Assembly: GCA_017654935.2 (NCBI GenBank)
Contig: CM065698.1
Location: forward strand, 53,036,083 to 53,100,082
Source of the DNA: Phymorhynchus buccinoides
Lineage: Eukaryota > Mollusca > Gastropoda > Neogastropoda > Raphitomidae
Direction: 5' to 3'
Length of the DNA: 64,000 nucleotides
The notes beneath the pieces are model-generated. The model searched no databases. It worked only from the letters and a program-made list of their open reading frames with translations, and had not been told where the DNA came from. Position 1 is the stretch's first letter, and every line of letters begins with the position of its first letter. The position numbers and the translations under genes were made by a program. Below, piece after piece: positions 10,490-23,860 of this stretch.

Positions 10490-13400
10490 AGGGAATGAGC
10501 TAACGGCTAAGTCTCTAGGGGTAGACTTTTAGATTGTTAAATTTTCGATGAGAAAAGTTTCCTTTACCCCACTTCGCTGAGGTGAGCAGCTTTCCCGGCC
10601 CCTTTTCATCTAAAAAATTTATATTTGTGCCCATAATTTATTTGTGCCGGTTTCCCTGGCTCGTCAGATGGTTGAAGTAAAATACAGTGGTTGAATTGCT
10701 CTAAATGGCAGTTACAGATAGAGATTAGTAGGTTTTTACATGAAAATTTCAAAATTCCCACTCTCATCCGTCTGACCAAAGGTTTAAGGAATATTTGTAT
10801 ACTTGTATTTTATTTACTCCCAAAATATGCATAAGAATTATTAAGATTATGCAATAATAATAATAAAGCAGCTCAGTGGTGCCCAAAACAAAATATGAAT
10901 GAAAAACACAATGAAATCCGAAAGGATTTATAAGACTTTTGTCCTTCTAGAAGGTTCGTCCCAAGTGGGAAGGGTCACTAATATTCTTAGGTGTCATGGT
11001 TTCCAGTTAGTGTTCTTTGGCACTGTCGTATTGACTTAGCTCATGGCTGTGTTGAAGTTCCTCCATAGGGATTGGCGAGTGCTGGGGTGACTTGGCTTGA
11101 TCTGGTGTAGAGTAGCTCCCAGTCGTTCCGGTTGCGGCGTTGTGTGATGGCACGGTTCAGGCGTGGTCTCCTTGTGGATTCTGGGTGCGGTGGCGTCTTT
11201 GCGGTGGCCCCGTCTTGTTGCTTGTGAGTCAGGGATAAGCATCCTGACCACGATGCCCTGCTGATAATCACAGAAGAAGGTGAGTGTAGATCTCTATGGC
11301 ATTAGAGACAAGGGGCTTCAGCCAGCAGGGGATTAGTGGATCCAAACCAGCTAGAAGGCTGCCCTTGTACAATACCACTAATAACAAATAACCCGAATTT
11401 CAGTTACCAAACTGAAATCAATAAAACATAAAAGGAGTACTGGAATCAACTGTTATGATTCAATAACACAGCTAGATCAAACATCACTATGAGTCCAACG
11501 CTTGGAAAGGACCGTAATCAAAGGTGGAAACCCAGGGAGCACCCGACTTGATACATTTCCAGTGAAAAAAAGCCAGAGAATCCATCAATTGTACCTATCG
11601 CCTTTAAGTCAAAAACACACACATGTATGAATCAGTGCACATAATTAGAACAGCATGTTTACCAATTCTTGACACTGACACATTTACTCCTCATTCATGA
11701 AAGCACCCTGGATCTAGATCTCCCCTTGTTTCTCGCTTTGTGACATCTCAATCAACTTGTTACATGGACCTGCCATACTATTTTACTTCATAGCCACCGT
11801 ATTTTGACTGGTAGCATCGAGTCATTGATTGTACCCGAATGTTTCAGCCAGGTTGCCCCGTCTTTCCATAGATCCAGTCTTTGGCACCCCACAGCGCCGC
11901 TTACTAGTCAGCGATTTCCCCCAGGAATTTTAGGCATGGGATGGGTCCATGACTATAACATTATGACCGCTCCCTTATGTCAGGCGTCATATCTCTTGGA
12001 CCACTTCGCCAATGGCTAGTAGATAATTCACTACGGTCAACTCTTGCCCGGTTACTCGTCTTAAAATTATTAACACGTGCGGAGGTGACTGTGTGAAATA
12101 GTGGATGGAAACGCAGCCTATTGAAAACATTCTCTAGTTTTCCTCACCAAGGACTTTACCCTAAAACCCGTGTTTGAAGCAAATTGGCCAGAATTCAACA
12201 CTATCTCCCAGCCAGTTATTAGACCCAATCGTGAGTATTATAGAAGTAAGGCTGGGTGTATAATAAATGATTGAGATCCTGACTGCGTTGATTATATTTT
12301 TGATCTAGTCCTATGTTTCCATGTATGAATCAAAGGTTAGTAGATGTTAAGTGAAAAGAATGATAAACATCCTGTTCTAATTATCTGGAACATGATCATC
12401 TGTGTGTGTTTGATGAATTTTGACTTCAACTCATTTTGGTACAAGATACAGCGATTCCCAGTCCTACTACCAAACCTTGTCCATAATTTTTAGCTAGGGG
12501 ATCCATGGGTTGCAAACTTGCAAATTGTTCGATAACATTCCTTTCCAAGTGTTGGACTGAGGAGTGATGTTTGCTGGCTTGTGTTACTGAATCATATCAG
12601 TTGATTCCAGTACACATGTCATGTGTTATTTCAGTTTGGTAACTGAAATTCAGGTTATCTGTCATAGTGCTATTGTACAAGGGCGTCCTTCTAGCTGATT
12701 GGGATCCACTAATTCCCTGCCGGCTGAAGCCCTTGATATCTCTAAGCCCCATAGAGATATCTACACCCACCCTTCTCATGTGATTATCAGCAGGGCATCG
12801 TGGTCAGGACGTTCAATCCCTGACTCACAAGCAACAAGACGGGGCTGCCGCAAAAGACGCCACACGCACCCAGAATCCGTGAGGAGACCACTCCTGTGCC
12901 GTGCCATCCCGCGATGCCTATAACCAGAACGACTGGGAACTACCCTCACCTGAAGGGCAAGCCTAGTCACCCCAGCACTCGCCGATCCCTACGGAGGAAC
13001 TTCAACACAGCTAAGTCCCTAAGACAGTGCAAAGAACACTAACTGGAACCAAGGACACTTGATAATATTAGTGACCCTTCCGGCTTGGGGCTAACCTTTA
13101 GAAAGACAAAAGTCTTGTATAATCCTTTCGGATTTCATTTTTTTTTCATTCATATTTTGTTTTGGCGCCATTGAGCTGCTTTATTATTATTGTTGCATAA
13201 TTTGCTATGCAGATTTTGTGAGTAAATAAAATACAAGTGTACAAATAATTCTGAACCTTTTGGTCAGACTGATGAGAGTGGAAGTTTTTTTGCAATTTTC
13301 ATGTAAAAATCTACTTCTCTCTGTCTGTCATTTAGAGAAAATCTACCACTTGTATTTCCATCAATCATACGAGCCAGAACCCGGGCACAAAACATAAATG

Positions 13401-13530
13401 TATTAGATGAAAAGGGGCCGGGAAAGTTGCTCACCTCAGAGAAGTGGGGTAAAGGAAACTTTTCTCATCGAAAATTTAACAATCTAAAAGTCTACCCCTA
13501 GAGACTTAGCCGTTAGCTCATTCCCTCGTC
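10490..13530. repeat. Diverged inverted repeat with about 1-kb spacer (centre of palindrome 1)
   Basis: Arms of about 1.0 kb (roughly 10490-11530 and 12520-13530) are inverted copies with many substitutions and small indels, clearly more diverged than the nearly identical flanking arms. The outer ends read TGTGACGAGGGAATG and its complement. The left arm holds AATAATAATAAAGCAGCTC. The spacer (about 11530-12520) is unique here. It may be two opposed copies of an LTR or other element, or a fold-back transposon. I found no transposase, protease or polymerase motif. Confidence 0.7.
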
Positions 13531-13534
13531 ACAA

Positions 13535-14700
13535 TAGCCAGCAAACAACACACAGCAACACACAAAACAAGGCTACCACCATTATACTGGAATGGCGACT
13601 ATACAGCCAGCAAACAACACACAGCAACACACAAAACAAGGCTACCACCATTATACTGGAATGGAGACTATACAGCCAGCAAACAACACACATCAACACA
13701 CAAAACAAGGCTACCACCATTATACTGGAATGGCGACTATACAGCCAGCAAACAACACACAGCAACACACAAAACAAGGCTACCACCATTATACTGGAAT
13801 GGAGACTATACAGCCAGCAAACAACACACAGCAACACACAAAACAAGGCTACCACCATTATACTGGAATGGCGACTATACAGCCAGCAAACAACACACAT
13901 CAACACACAAAACAAGGCTACCACCATTATACTGGAATGGAGACTATACAGCCAGCAAACAACACACAGCAACACACAAAACAAGGCTACCACCATTATA
14001 CTGGAATGGAGACTATATAACCAGCAAACAACACACAAAACAAGGCTACCACCATTACACTGGAATGGAGACTATACAGCCAGCAAACAACACACAGCAA
14101 CACACAAAACAAGGCTACCACCATTATACTGGAATGGAGACTATACAGCCAGCAAACAACACACAGCAACAAGGCTACCACCATTATACTGGAATGGAGA
14201 CTATACAGCCAGCAAACAACACACAGCAACAAGGCTACCACCATTATACTGGAATGGAGACTATAGCAGCCAGCAAACAACACACAGCAACAAGGCTACC
14301 ACCATTATACTGGAATGGAGACTATACAGCCAGCAAACAACACACAGCAACACACAAAACAAGGCTACCACCATTATACTGGAATGGAGACTATATAGCC
14401 AGCAAACAACACACAAAACAAGGCTACCACCATTACACTGGAATGGAGACTATACAGCCAGCAAACAACACACAGCAACACACAGCAACAAGGCTACCAC
14501 CATTATACTGGAATGGAGACTATACAGCCAGCAAACAACACACAGCAACACACAAAACAAGGCTACCACCATTATACTGGAATGGAGACTATACAGCCAG
14601 CAAACAACACACAGCAACAAGGCTACCACCATTATACTGGAATGGAGACTATACAGCCAGCAAACAACACACAGCAACACACAAAACACACCACCATCTA
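13535..14700. repeat. 69/60-bp minisatellite, mirror copy
   Basis: Reverse-complement counterpart of 9298-10486 with a different order of long and short units and a few private substitutions. The open frames of 142-218 codons follow from repeat units divisible by three. Confidence 0.93.
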
Positions 14701-15570
14701 TCTGATGCTAAGAATGTTTGATTGTTAGTTTTGTCTTTGTCCAAATCTACCCAGCTGATTTACAAGCAAAAGAGGCATTCTCACAACATCGCTCATAATT
14801 CAGCACAAACTGCTTGCCCAAACTCAATGTTCACAAATTAACTGCTTTCAGTTCAACGTCAGTAACACTTGGCCTATAAAAAAGACAGAAACTCAGAAAG
14901 TTTGGAAATACTGAAATTGCATAATAAAGTTATTTTGTATATCCTCTTATAATCTATGCACAAAATTAAAAAAAAGAGCTCAAACTATGCAGTAGATGCT
15001 TACATTTTGACTTTTATTCACAGTGCCTAGAAGTTATGTCATCTGAAATAGTTTATAATGTGTCTAGAAGTAATTTAATCCCCCTCCCCTTGAACTTGCA
15101 TTGCATTTTTTCAGTGATCAAAGCTTAGAAGATGTTTCGCAAAAATAGGCCACACTATTTCCCTTTCTGTGCCATCTTCGCGGGCATACCACGGCATTGC
15201 TATCACACCGCTAACTCCAAGGCCCAGCGCAAGGCTGCAATATTGTTCTTTGGAATATCGTCTTTTACTCTCTTTTTTCATCAAAAAACAGCCTGAATCA
15301 CACCATTAAAAACAACTAGGCTCTTTATTTTTTAGTACGAATACCTAATCTTGCAAGAAGAAATCCTTTCCAGTTTGATAGAGAAAAATGTTGTCATTTT
15401 GGGAAGGTACACTTTCAACATTTCACTGTCAAAACAGATTATTTTCCACTAACATCAATTCCTACTTTCCTAACACACCAAACATCCACAACAAAGCCCC
15501 TACAAAAACTGTGATGGCCCAGCATGGGTACACCTTATAACTGTAGGCCCATGGGCCCAAGACTGTGATC
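14701..15570 (-). other. PCBD 3' UTR and downstream flank, copy B
   Basis: Near-identical inverse of 8449-9297. It includes the polyadenylation signal at 15324-15329 on the minus strand. No other feature seen. Confidence 0.6.
15324..15329 (-). promoter_or_regulatory. PCBD polyadenylation signal, copy B
   Basis: AATAAA on the minus strand about 240 bp after the stop codon of copy B. Confidence 0.65.
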
Positions 15571-15672
15571 CTACTTGGCCCAGGGCTTGGCCGCCTCCTC
15601 GATGAAGGTGGCCAGAGTGACGTCCCTTGTGGATAGTCCTTTGACGTCGTGCGAGCTGAGAGTGATCTGTAC
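15571..15672 (-). CDS. PCBD1: PCBD terminal coding exon 4, copy B
   Basis: Same 33 codons plus TAG as in copy A, with the same acceptor (TTTTCTCAG, at 15673 onward on the minus strand). Copy B is the only copy whose exons 2, 3 and 4 all lie in the window in the correct order on one strand: 29930 to 29793, 18142 to 18062, then this exon. Introns are about 11.65 kb and 2.4 kb. The third catalytic histidine (SSHD) is intact, so the gene looks functional apart from the unidentified first exon. Confidence 0.93.
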   Translation of the reverse strand, partial: VQITLSSHDVKGLSTRDVTLATFIEEAAKPWAK

Positions 15673-15739
15673 CTGAGAAAAGAAAACACAAAAATATCTA
15701 CTTTTGAAAACACCAGTTCTGTGATCAATATAAAAGACC

Positions 15740-16745
15740 ATTTAACACTTATTTCCAATCAGATGATTAACTTGGGGTTTGCAGGTGCATTTAACACTTA
15801 TGTCCAATCAGATGATTAACTTGGGGTTTGCATTTAACACTTATTTCCAATCAGATGATTAACTTGGGGTTTGCAGGTGCATTTAACACTTACTTCCAAT
15901 CAGATGATTAACTTGGGGTTTGCATTTAACACTTATTTCCAATCAGATGATTAACTTGGGGTTTGCATTTAACACTTATTTCCAATCAGATGATTAACTT
16001 GGGGTTTGCATTTAACACTTATTTCCAATCAGATGATTAACTTGGGGTTTTGCATTTAACACTTACTTCCAATCAGATGATTAACTTGGGGTGCATTTAA
16101 CACTTATTTCCAATCAGATGATTAACTTGGGGTTTGCAGGTGCATTTAACACTTACTTCCAATCAGATGATTAACTTGGGGTTTGCAGGTGCATTTAACA
16201 CTTATTTCCAATCAGATGATTAACTTGGGGTTTGCAGGTGCATTTAACACTTATTTCCAATCAGATGATTAACTTGGGGTTTGCATTTAACACTTATTTC
16301 CAATCAGATGATTAACTTGGGGTTTGCAGGTGCATTTAACACTTATTTCCAATCAGATGATTAACTTGGGGTTTGCATTTAACACTTATTTCCAATCAGA
16401 TGATTAACTTGGGGTTTGCAGGTGCATTTAACACTTATTTCCAATCAGATGATTAACTTGGGGTTTGCATTTAACACTTATTTCCAATCAGATGATTAAC
16501 TTGGGGTTTGCAGGTGCATTTAACACTTATTTCCAATCAGATGATTAACTTGGGGCATTTAACACTTATTTCCAATTGATTAACTTGGGGTTTGCAGGTG
16601 CATTTAACACTTATTTCCAATCAGATGATTAACTTGGGGTTTGCATTTAACACTTATTTCCAATCAGATGATTAACTTGGGGTTTGCATTTAACACTTAT
16701 TTCCAATCAGATGATTAACTTGGGGTTTGCAGGTGCATTTAACAT
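15740..16745. repeat. 49/43-bp minisatellite in PCBD intron 3, copy B
   Basis: Reverse-complement counterpart of 7111-8280, about 165 bp shorter, with a different succession of long and short units and a few truncated units (near 16090 and 16560). Confidence 0.92.
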
Positions 16746-16879
16746 ATAACAAAAATAACCAAAGCAGAAATGGGATTATCACTGTCAAACTTTGGTCAAC
16801 ATAAAAACAACCAAAATACAATGTAGCAGATGCTTTGTAAACATGCAGCATTAAAAAAGTCTTATCCTGATTTATTTAA

Positions 16880-17818
16880 CTCTCTTGTGCGGTGAACGGT
16901 CGTGAACGTTCAAAAAAAAATCGGATCGGAAACGTCTAGAACGTTCGGGAACGTACGGATTCCACGTGGCCGGTTAGGGCGCTTCCATTTTGTTTCTATC
17001 ACATGGCAGTCACGTGAGCGCTTCAGCCTCGCTTTCGCTATGGATTACACTTCCGTCCTGTTGCTTGCAATGGCTTCTAGGCCGATTGGTTTGAAAGATA
17101 TGAATTTTTGAAAATTAGTGACCGACTTCGGCATTTTTCGCGATTTTTCCAATATGGATGACGAACAGTTATGGCGTCCATTCACTGAGGAAAGCGATGA
17201 ATAGTCCTATTTTTGTGAAATATGGGACTTATGAGATCGCGAAGTGATGAGTAAGGAGTGTATTCTGACCTATTTCGGCGGCGAGCTTGTGTTTGTTCGA
17301 TCGATGCGAATTTTTGAAGTCGTGTTACTGACATCGGCATTTTCCCGACTTTTACATCATGGATGATGAGTCGTTATTGCATCCACCGAGTGATGACAGC
17401 GATGAAAATTCTTTTTTTTGTGAAAGATAGGAATTATAAGATCGTGAAGTGAAAGGGTAAGTGAATGATTTTGATCTACATTTCCATTTCAGTCGTCTTA
17501 GCCCAAGTTAGGGCGAGTTAGGCTTCAACAGTCTGCAAAAGTAGGCAGTGAATGACTAGTGAATGCAGTTTGCGACTACACTTTGGCAATTTGATTTTTT
17601 TTGTGGAGCCATGCATCCCCATAACATCTTGAAATTCATTTTGCAAATCAGACAGACATCTCGGCAACACATTCAAAACAAAAAAACACAAAAAATCTGG
17701 TAGGGTATATTTTATTTTATTATTTTTCTGACGCTACCCCCCCTTTTGTACGGAGTGACGTCCCTTGGGTTAGGATTTCAGAGGTGATTGAGAGCACAGA
17801 GCGTCAGGCACAAGAGGG
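16880..17818 (+). mobile_element. Non-autonomous piggyBac-like element, copy B
   Basis: TTAA duplications at 16876-16879 and 17819-17822 enclose a 939-bp element starting CTCTCTTGTGC and ending GCACAAGAGGG. Two start codons on the plus strand, 17154 and 17359, open short acidic peptides (MDDEQLWRPFTEESDE and MDDESLLHPPSDDSDE) inside a diverged 205-bp direct duplication. The poly-G run of copy A is absent, so this is the better representative. Without a transposase core it depends on a helper in trans. Confidence 0.8.
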
Positions 17819-18061
17819 TTAAACAGAAATGAGATATTAGAAAATTTTGGAGATTGAACCCAAACACTTTTTTTTCACATTCCAGTTAATGTTTGCCTAC
17901 CATGCTATGCTTCCACTTTACTAGGGTTAACCTAACCCTAGGTTAACCTAGCCAGGGAAATTTAATAATTATATATAACTTCACATGCAAATTATATATT
18001 AACTGATATACTTTGCCACACATACACACACAGAGAGAATAAACAAGAACAGAGCACATAC

Positions 18062-18142
18062 CTTGTTATAGACATTGAACCACTCAGGATGATGATCCAT
18101 CTTGTCTGCCTTTAGGGCCACTCTGCTCATGAAGCCAAACGC
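18062..18142 (-). CDS. PCBD1: PCBD exon 3, copy B
   Basis: 27 codons, phase 0, with acceptor TTGCAG on the 18143 side and donor GTATGT below 18062. It encodes [15 protein letters not shown] followed by DHHPEW, carrying the two adjacent catalytic histidines of the dehydratase. It is identical in protein sequence to the exon at 5579-5659. It is preceded in the transcript by two truncated tandem copies that retain acceptor sites, so correct splicing requires skipping both. Confidence 0.93.
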
Positions 18143-18383
18143 CTGCAACATAAAACATTGGCCCTTAGTGCTGGAGCCTTGGGGTTTACTAAATCACAAT
18201 ATATAATGATGATGATCCATCTTGTCTGCCTTTAGGGCCACTCTGCTCATGAAGCCAAACGCCTGCAACATAAAACATTGGCCCTTAGTGCTGGAGCCTT
18301 GGGGTTTACTAAATCACAATATATAATGATGATGATCCATCTTGTCTGCCTTTTAGGGCCACTCTGCTCATGAAGCCAAACGC
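18143..18383 (-). repeat. Two truncated tandem copies of PCBD exon 3, copy B
   Basis: On the minus strand, partial exons begin at 18383 and 18262, 121 and 120 bp before the true exon at 18142. The first again has the extra A. The arrangement is identical to 5338-5578. Confidence 0.9.
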
Positions 18384-18386
18384 CTG

Positions 18387-18704
18387 AAAAGATAAACACA
18401 GTGGCTCTTAGTGATGCAGCTTAGGGGCTCTCTAATCTGACCACACACTATCCTATTTTTCAGCCTGCAAGACCACGCAGGGACGGTTATTAAGCCGCGA
18501 GGCAGTCCCACACTATACTATACTATACTACAATTGGAAAATTTGCAGTTCGGAAAGATCGTTGAGTGGTGTCTGACTACCAAAACAAACGACCATAGCG
18601 GCAAATGCTTTCACTCAAACCGGAGTATGCAAACTGGATGTGACGTGCACACAAGTTGTGTAAAACCTGTAGCACACTGTTTTCGGCAAATAAGCGCTGA
18701 CTTG
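18387..18704. other. Intron 2 spacer, copy B
   Basis: Inverse of 5010-5337. A short CTATA repeat near 18511-18531 is the only structure. A 106-codon open frame starting at 18534 is not conserved as a protein in the mirror. Confidence 0.45.
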
Positions 18705-19370
18705 AAGGTCAGGTCAGGTCAGATAGTTAGGACATTAGGCCTCACGGCCTCTTCACTGTCCTTTCATTTTTGTTTGAACTTTTGCACAGCTGAGAGGTTT
18801 TTATATTTTGTTTTTCAATTCTGCCTTTTAGTCATGCTCATATTGCAGTTTTGAGATGTTGGTGTAATTATCAAGGTTTTTGAATTTTGTTTGATTTTGT
18901 GCTCGTTTAATATGTGCAGGAAGAGTATTCCAAAATTTTCCAGTTTGTTACTCTGTTAGAACAGAATTTTTTTTCTAATATTAGTTCGGCTATACTGGGT
19001 TAGTATTTTTAAATCACTGTTAGAGGTTCTTGAGTCAGTTGTTAGCTGGAACATAGATTTATTAGTATTGTTATCACTGTGAAACATTTTGTATGTGTTT
19101 ATCAGATCCCCACGAATTCTTCTATATTTCAGAGATGGTAATTTTAACTTCCTTAGTCTGTGTTCGTAGTCAAGGTGACTAACGCATTTAACTAATTTTG
19201 TTGCTCGTCTTTGGACCTTTCTAATGCTGCCGATTGCCTTTTTAAAAACGGACTCCAGACCTGATTCCCATATTGTAGATGAGGTCTGACCAAACTTTTA
19301 TATACTTTTTAAAATACTATGTTATCTAACCCAATAAAACTTCTTCTAATATTTGAAAGTGATATTGTTT
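18705..19370 (-). pseudogene. LINE reverse-transcriptase C-terminal relic, mirror copy
   Basis: Inverse counterpart of 4331-5009, with small indels relative to it. On the minus strand it shows the same LRKFKLPSLKYRR-type block and ends in the TGACC tail, here AGGTCAGGTCAGGTCA at about 18706-18722 on the plus strand. Confidence 0.78.
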
Positions 19371-22300
19371 TCAAGTTCTCTTTAACAATGTGTCTGACTA
19401 CGATCGGCCGTGCCACGAATGACCGCACTGTCTGTTCCAAGTAACTTCAAGTTCTCTTTAACAATGTGTCTGACTACGATCACCCGTGCCACGAATGACC
19501 GCACTGTCTGTTCCAAGTAACTTCAAGTTCTCTTTAACAATGTGTCTGACTACGATCGGCCCGTGCCACGAATGACCGCACTGTGTGTTCCAAGCAACTT
19601 CAAGTTCTCTTTAAACATTTGTCTGACTACGATCGCCCGTGCCACGAATGACCGCACTGTCTGTTCCAAGTAACTTCAAGTTCTCTTTAACAATGTGTCT
19701 GACTACGATCGGCCGTGCCACAAATGACCGCACTGTCTGTTCCAAGTAACTTCAAGTTCTCTTTAACAATGTGTCTGACTACGATCGCCCGTGCCACGAA
19801 TGACCGCACTGTGTGTTCCAAGCAACTTCAAGTTCTCTTTAAACATTTGTCTGACTACGATCGCCCGTGCCACAAATGACCGCACTGTCTGTTCCAAGTA
19901 ACTTAAAGTTCTCTTTATCAATGTGTCTGACTACGATCGCCCGTGCCACGAATGACCGCACTGTCTGTTCCAAGTAACTTCAAGTTCTCTTTAACAATGT
20001 GTCTGACTACGATCGCCCGTGCCACGAATGACCGCACTGTCTGTTCCAAGTAACTTCAAGTTCTCTTTAACAATGTGTCTGACTACGATCGCCCGTGCCA
20101 CGAATGACCGCACTGTCTGTTCCAAGTAACTTCAAGTTCTCTTTAACAATGTGTCTGACTACGATCGCCCATGCCACGAATGACCGCACTGTCTGTTCCA
20201 AGTAACTTAAAGTTCTCTTTATCAATGTGTCTGACTACGATCGCCCGTGCCACGAATGACCGCACTGTCTGTTCCAAGTAACTTCAAGTTCTCTTTAACA
20301 ATTTGTCTGACTACGATCGCCTGTGCCACGAATGACCGCACTGTCTGTTCCAAGTAACTTCAAGTTCTCTTTAACAATGTGTCTGACTACAATCGCCCGT
20401 GCCACGAATGACCGCACAGTCTGTTCCAAGTAACTTCAAGTTCTCTTTAACAATGTGTCTGACTACAATCGCCCGTGCCACGAATGACCGCACTGTCTGT
20501 TCCAAGTAACTTCAAGTTCTTTTTATCAATGTGTCTGACTACGATCGCCCGTGCCACGAATGACCGCACTGTCTGTTCCAAGTAACTTCAAGTTCTCTTT
20601 AACAATGTGTCTGACTACGATCGCCCGTGCCACGAATGACCGCACTGTCTGTTCCAAGTAACTTCAAGTTCTCTTTAAACATTTGTCTGACTACGATCGC
20701 CTGTGCCACGAATGACCGCACTGTCTGTTCCAAGTAACTTCAAGTTCTCTTTAACAATGTGTCTGACTACGATCGCCCGTGCCACGAATGACCGCACCGT
20801 CTGTTCCAAGTAACTTCAAGTTCTCTTTAACAATTTGTCTGACTACGATCGCCGGAGCCACGAATGGCCGCACTGTCTGTTCCAAGTAACTTCAAGTTCT
20901 CTTTAACAATGTGTCTGACTACGATCGCCCGTGCCACGAATGACCGCACTGTCTGTTCCAAGTAACTTCAAGTTCTCTTTAAACATTTGTCTGACTACGA
21001 TCGCCCGTGCCACGAATGACCGCACTGTCTGTTCCAAGTAACTTCAAGTTCTCTTTAACAATGTGTCTGACTACGATCGCCCGTGCCACGAATGACCGCA
21101 CTGTCTGTTCCAAGTAACTTCAAGTTCTCTTTAACAATGTGTCTGACTACGATCGCCCGTGCCACGAATGACCGCACTGTGTGTTCCAAGTAACTTCAAG
21201 TTCTCTTTAACAATGTGTCTGACTACGATCGCCCGTGCCACGAATGACCGCACTGTCTGTTCCAAGTAACTTCAAGTTCTCTTTAACAATGTGTCTGACT
21301 ACGATCGCCCGTGCCACGAATGACCGCACTGTCTGTTCCAAGTAACTTCAAGTTCTCTTTAACAATGTGTCTGACTACGATCGCCTGTGCCACGAATGAC
21401 CGCACTGTCTGTTCCAAGTAACTTCAAGTTCTCTTTAACAATGTGTCTGACTACGATCGCCCGTGCCACGAATGACCGCACCGTCTGTTCCAAGTAACTT
21501 CAAGTTCTCTTTAACAATTTGTCTGACTACGATCGCCCGAGCCACGAATGACCGCACTGTCTGTTCCAAGTAACTTCAAGTTCTCTTTAACAATGTGTCT
21601 GACTACGATCGCCCGTGCCACGAATGACCGCACTGTCTGTTCCAAGTAACTTCAAGTTCTCTTTAAACATTTGTCTGACTACGATCGCCCGTGCCACGAA
21701 TGACCGCACTGTCTGTTCCAAGTAACTTCAAGTTCTCTTTAACAATGTGTCTGACTACGATCGCCCGTGCCACAAATGACCGCACTGTCTGTTCCAAGTA
21801 ACTTCAAGTTCTCTTTAACAATGTGTCTGACTACGATCGCCCGTGCCACGAATGACCGCACTGTCTGTTCCAAGTAACTTCAAGTTCTCTTTAACAATGT
21901 GTCTGACTACGATCGCCCGTGCCACGAATGACCGCACTGTGTGTTCCAAGTAACTTCAAGTTCTCTTTAACAATGTGTCTGACTACGATCGCCCGTGCCA
22001 CGAATGACCGCACTGTCTGTTCCAAGTAACTTCAAGTTCTCTTTAACAATGTGTCTGACTACGATCGCCCGTGCCACGAATGACCGCACTGTCTGTTCCA
22101 AGTAACTTCAAGTTCTCTTTAACAATGTGTCTGACTACGATCGCCCGTGCCACGAATGACCGCACTGTCTGTTCCAAGTAACTTAAAGTTCTCTTTAACA
22201 ATGTGTCTGACTACGATCGCCCGTGCCACGAATGACCGCACTGTCTGTTCCAAGTAACTTCAAGTTCTCTTTAACAATGTGTCTGACTACGATCGCCCGT

Positions 22301-23787
22301 GCCACGAATGACCGCACTGTCTGTTCCAAGTAACTTCAAGTTCTCTTTAACAATGTGTCTGACTACGATCGCCCGTGCCACGAATGACCGCACTGTCTGT
22401 TCCAAGTAACTTCAAGTTCTCTTTAACAATGTGTCTGACTACGATCGCCTGTGCCACGAATGACCGCACTGTCTGTTCCAAGTAACTTCAAGTTCTCTTT
22501 AACAATGTGTCTGACTACGATCGCCCGTGCCACGAATGACCGCACTGTCTGTTCCAAGTAACTTCAAGTTCTCTTTAAACATTTGTCTGACTACGATCGC
22601 CCGTGCCACGAATGACCGCACTGTCTGTTCCAAGTAACTTAAAGTTCTCTTTAACAATGTGTCTGACTACGATCGCCCATGCCACGAATGACCGCACTGT
22701 CTGTTCCAAGTAACTTCAAGTTCTCTTTAACAATGTGTCTGACTACGATCGCCTGTGCCACGAATGACCGCACTGTCTGTTCCAAGTAACTTCAAGTTCT
22801 CTTTAACAATGTGTCTGACTACAATCGCCCGTGCCACGAATGACCGCACAGTCTGTTCCAAGTAACTTCAAGTTCTCTTTAACAATGTGTCTGACTACAA
22901 TCGCCCGTGCCACGAATGACCGCACTGTCTGTTCCAAGTAACTTCAAGTTCTTTTTATCAATGTGTCTGACTACGATCGCCCGTGCCACGAATGACCGCA
23001 CTGTCTGTTCCAAGTAACTTCAAGTTCTCTTTAACAATGTGTCTGACTACAATCGCCCGTGCCACGAATGACCGCACTGTCTGTTCCAAGTAACTTCAAG
23101 TTCTCTTTAAACATTTGTCTGACTACGATCGCCCGTGCCACGAATGACCGCACTGTCTGTTCCAAGTAACTTCAAGTTCTCTTTAACAATGTGTCTGACT
23201 ACGATCGCCCGTGCCACGAATGACCGCACCGTCTGTTCCAAGTAACTTCAAGTTCTCTTTAACAATTTGTCTGACTACGATCGCCCGAGCCACGAATGAC
23301 CGCACTGTCTGTTCCAAGTAACTTCAAGTTCTCTTTAACAATGTGTCTGACTACGATCGGCCATGCCACGAATGACCGCACTGTCTGTTCCAAGTAACTT
23401 CAAGTTCTCTTTAAACATTTGTCTGACTACGATCGCCCGTGCCACGAATGACCGCACTGTCTGTTCCAAGTAACTTCAAGTTCTCTTTAACAATGTGTCT
23501 GACTACGATTGCCCGTGCCACGAATGACCGCACTGTCTGTTCCAAGTAACTTCAAGTTCTCTTTAACAATATGTCTGACTACGATCGCCCGAGCCACGAA
23601 TGACCGCACTGTCTGTTCCAAGTAACTTCATGTTCTCTTTAACAATGTGTCTGACTACGATCGGCCATGCCACGAATGACCGCACTGTCTGTTCCAAGTA
23701 ACTTCAAGTTCTCTTTAACAAAGTGTCTGACTACGATCGCCCGTGCCACGAATGACCGCACTGTCTGTTCCAAGCAACTTCAAGTTC
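19371..23787. repeat. 76-bp satellite array in PCBD intron 2
   Basis: About 58 units of 76 bp with core CTGACTACGATCGCCCGTGC, CACGAATGACCGCACTGTCT and AAGTAACTTCAAGTTCTCTTT. Units differ by few substitutions, and the same variant combinations (for example AAACATTTGTCTGAC, or CACCGTCTG with CCGAGCCACG) recur at intervals, which points to higher-order amplification of multi-unit blocks. No frame stays open. Confidence 0.95.
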
Positions 23788-23860
23788 GATTGTTCACCCT
23801 TATTTATTATGATTTGTGGACATTTATCAGATTGAGCGACTGTTAGAAACTGCTAGAACC

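Noticed and set aside
10490..11530. LTR retrotransposon LTR
   Set aside because: TG start and AATAAA-like motif are suggestive, but the partner copy is inverted rather than direct and no primer-binding site, gag or pol was seen.
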